Source of the DNA: Acidobacteriota bacterium
Lineage (GTDB): Bacteria > Acidobacteriota > Terriglobia > UBA7540
Reading direction: 5' to 3'
NCBI GenBank assembly: GCA_021780055.1
Contig: JAJXZM010000233.1
Coordinates: forward strand, 1 to 5,034
Length of the DNA: 5,034 nucleotides
Program-made: the position numbers and the translations under genes
Notes under the pieces: generated by a model
Told to the model about the DNA's origin: nothing
What the model saw: only the letters and a program-made list of their open reading frames with translations
Database searches by the model: none
Shown here: one piece after another, positions 4,729 through 5,034 of the stretch
How positions within the stretch are numbered: the stretch's first letter is position 1
Layout of the letters: each line of letters starts with the position of its first letter

Positions 4729-5034
4729 TCTTCCTTCACGCAGCCACCGGATTTGGGTCTAAGGGTGCCTGCGCGTGCAGTTCTAGATCCGCTCAAGCAT
4801 CGCCGACCAGGGTCTGCATCCCTACGAAGGATGCCGTTGGTTCATAGCCCTTGGCAGTCTTCGACGAACCCAGTGATTCGAGGGGAGTTGGACCCTACGG
4901 GAATAACGAAGGCTGCCAGACGTAAGTGATTGGCAATCTTGGGGGCATATCGCGGCCTCATATGCCGGGAACGCCAGTTATGGGTCATTCATCGGCCGGG
5001 CCATCGCGGTCTGCCACTCAATCCTACACTGAGT

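Larger units (their letters stand above)
3013..5034. mobile_element. tRNA-proximal end of an integrated element (island, prophage or satellite), right end outside the window
   Basis: Everything right of the tRNA CCA fits an integration module: a tyrosine recombinase ending at the tRNA, a small co-transcribed basic protein, a strong shared promoter and a gene-poor control region. No capsid, conjugation, replication, resistance or defence gene is visible, so the element type cannot be named. No repeat of the tRNA 3' end was seen up to 5034, so the element either continues past the edge or is a decayed remnant. Confidence 0.7.
4597..5034. other. 438-bp stretch without a confident gene, rich in inverted repeats
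   Basis: No frame on either strand gives a convincing protein; stops are frequent and the longest frames are about 50-60 codons. Stems found on the plus strand: GGGTCTA/TAGATCC (4755-4761 with 4784-4790, one G-U) enclosing CTGC/GCAG (4769-4772 with 4777-4780); GCATCC/GGATGC (4816-4821 with 4829-4834); TGGCAGTCTTCG/CGAAGGCTGCCA (4852-4863 with 4907-4918, one G-U); and GGCATAT/ATATGCC (4944-4950 with 4960-4966). This could be a control region, a structured RNA or decayed coding DNA. At the right edge a minus-strand frame is open for 18 codons before TAA (4978), too little to call a gene. Confidence 0.5.

Noticed and set aside
4842..4988. Minus-strand 48-residue ORF
   Set aside because: No Shine-Dalgarno site, no recognised family, and it crosses the strongest inverted repeat of the region.
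4597..5034. tmRNA, RNase P RNA, group I/II intron or integron attC
   Set aside because: None of the conserved cores of these RNAs or sites could be found by eye; only generic stems are present.
3013..5034. CRISPR array or second copy of the tRNA 3' end
   Set aside because: No regularly spaced repeats exist, and the longest match to the tRNA end is a short GGCCCAC-type string inside the integrase gene.

Overview
The window looks like chromosomal DNA of an Acidobacteriota-type bacterium that carries the tRNA-proximal end of an integrated mobile element. The lineage guess rests on protein style: the M16 peptidase, the short ECF sigma factor followed by an HxxxC anti-sigma start, and above all the integrase, whose C-terminal half carries a Cys4 insertion before its HxxR box. 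No marker gene was available to confirm this.

Left part (1-2660): all genes are on the minus strand. Reading in the direction of transcription, an M16B zinc peptidase (2660-1383) is followed by a 186-bp gap with a good sigma70-type promoter. Then comes a tight three-gene unit: a 157-residue membrane protein with three predicted TM segments (1196-723), an ECF sigma factor (691-116), and the first 37 codons of a probable zinc-binding anti-sigma factor (113 to the window edge). Sigma and anti-sigma are 2 nt apart, the usual sign of a co-translated regulatory pair. A tandem TACCCGGGC repeat lies at the predicted transcription start of this unit.

Middle (2661-3012): a 275-bp divergent spacer leads to a complete plus-strand tRNA-Ile(GAT) with encoded CCA and its own -35/-10 promoter. 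The spacer holds nothing else I can support.

Right part (3013-5034): foreign DNA begins immediately after the tRNA CCA. A 437-residue tyrosine recombinase (4327-3014) runs toward the tRNA and stops one base short of it. It is preceded, one base apart, by a 76-residue basic glycine-rich protein (4559-4329). Both are probably expressed from one strong promoter (TTGACA-18-CATAAT) whose predicted start falls on the ATG of the small protein, so the message would be leaderless. A palindrome fills the promoter spacer and is a good operator candidate. The last 438 bp (4597-5034) hold no confident gene but have several inverted repeats, including a 12-bp stem enclosing 43 nt. No second copy of the tRNA 3' end was seen, so the far attachment site should lie beyond the right edge.
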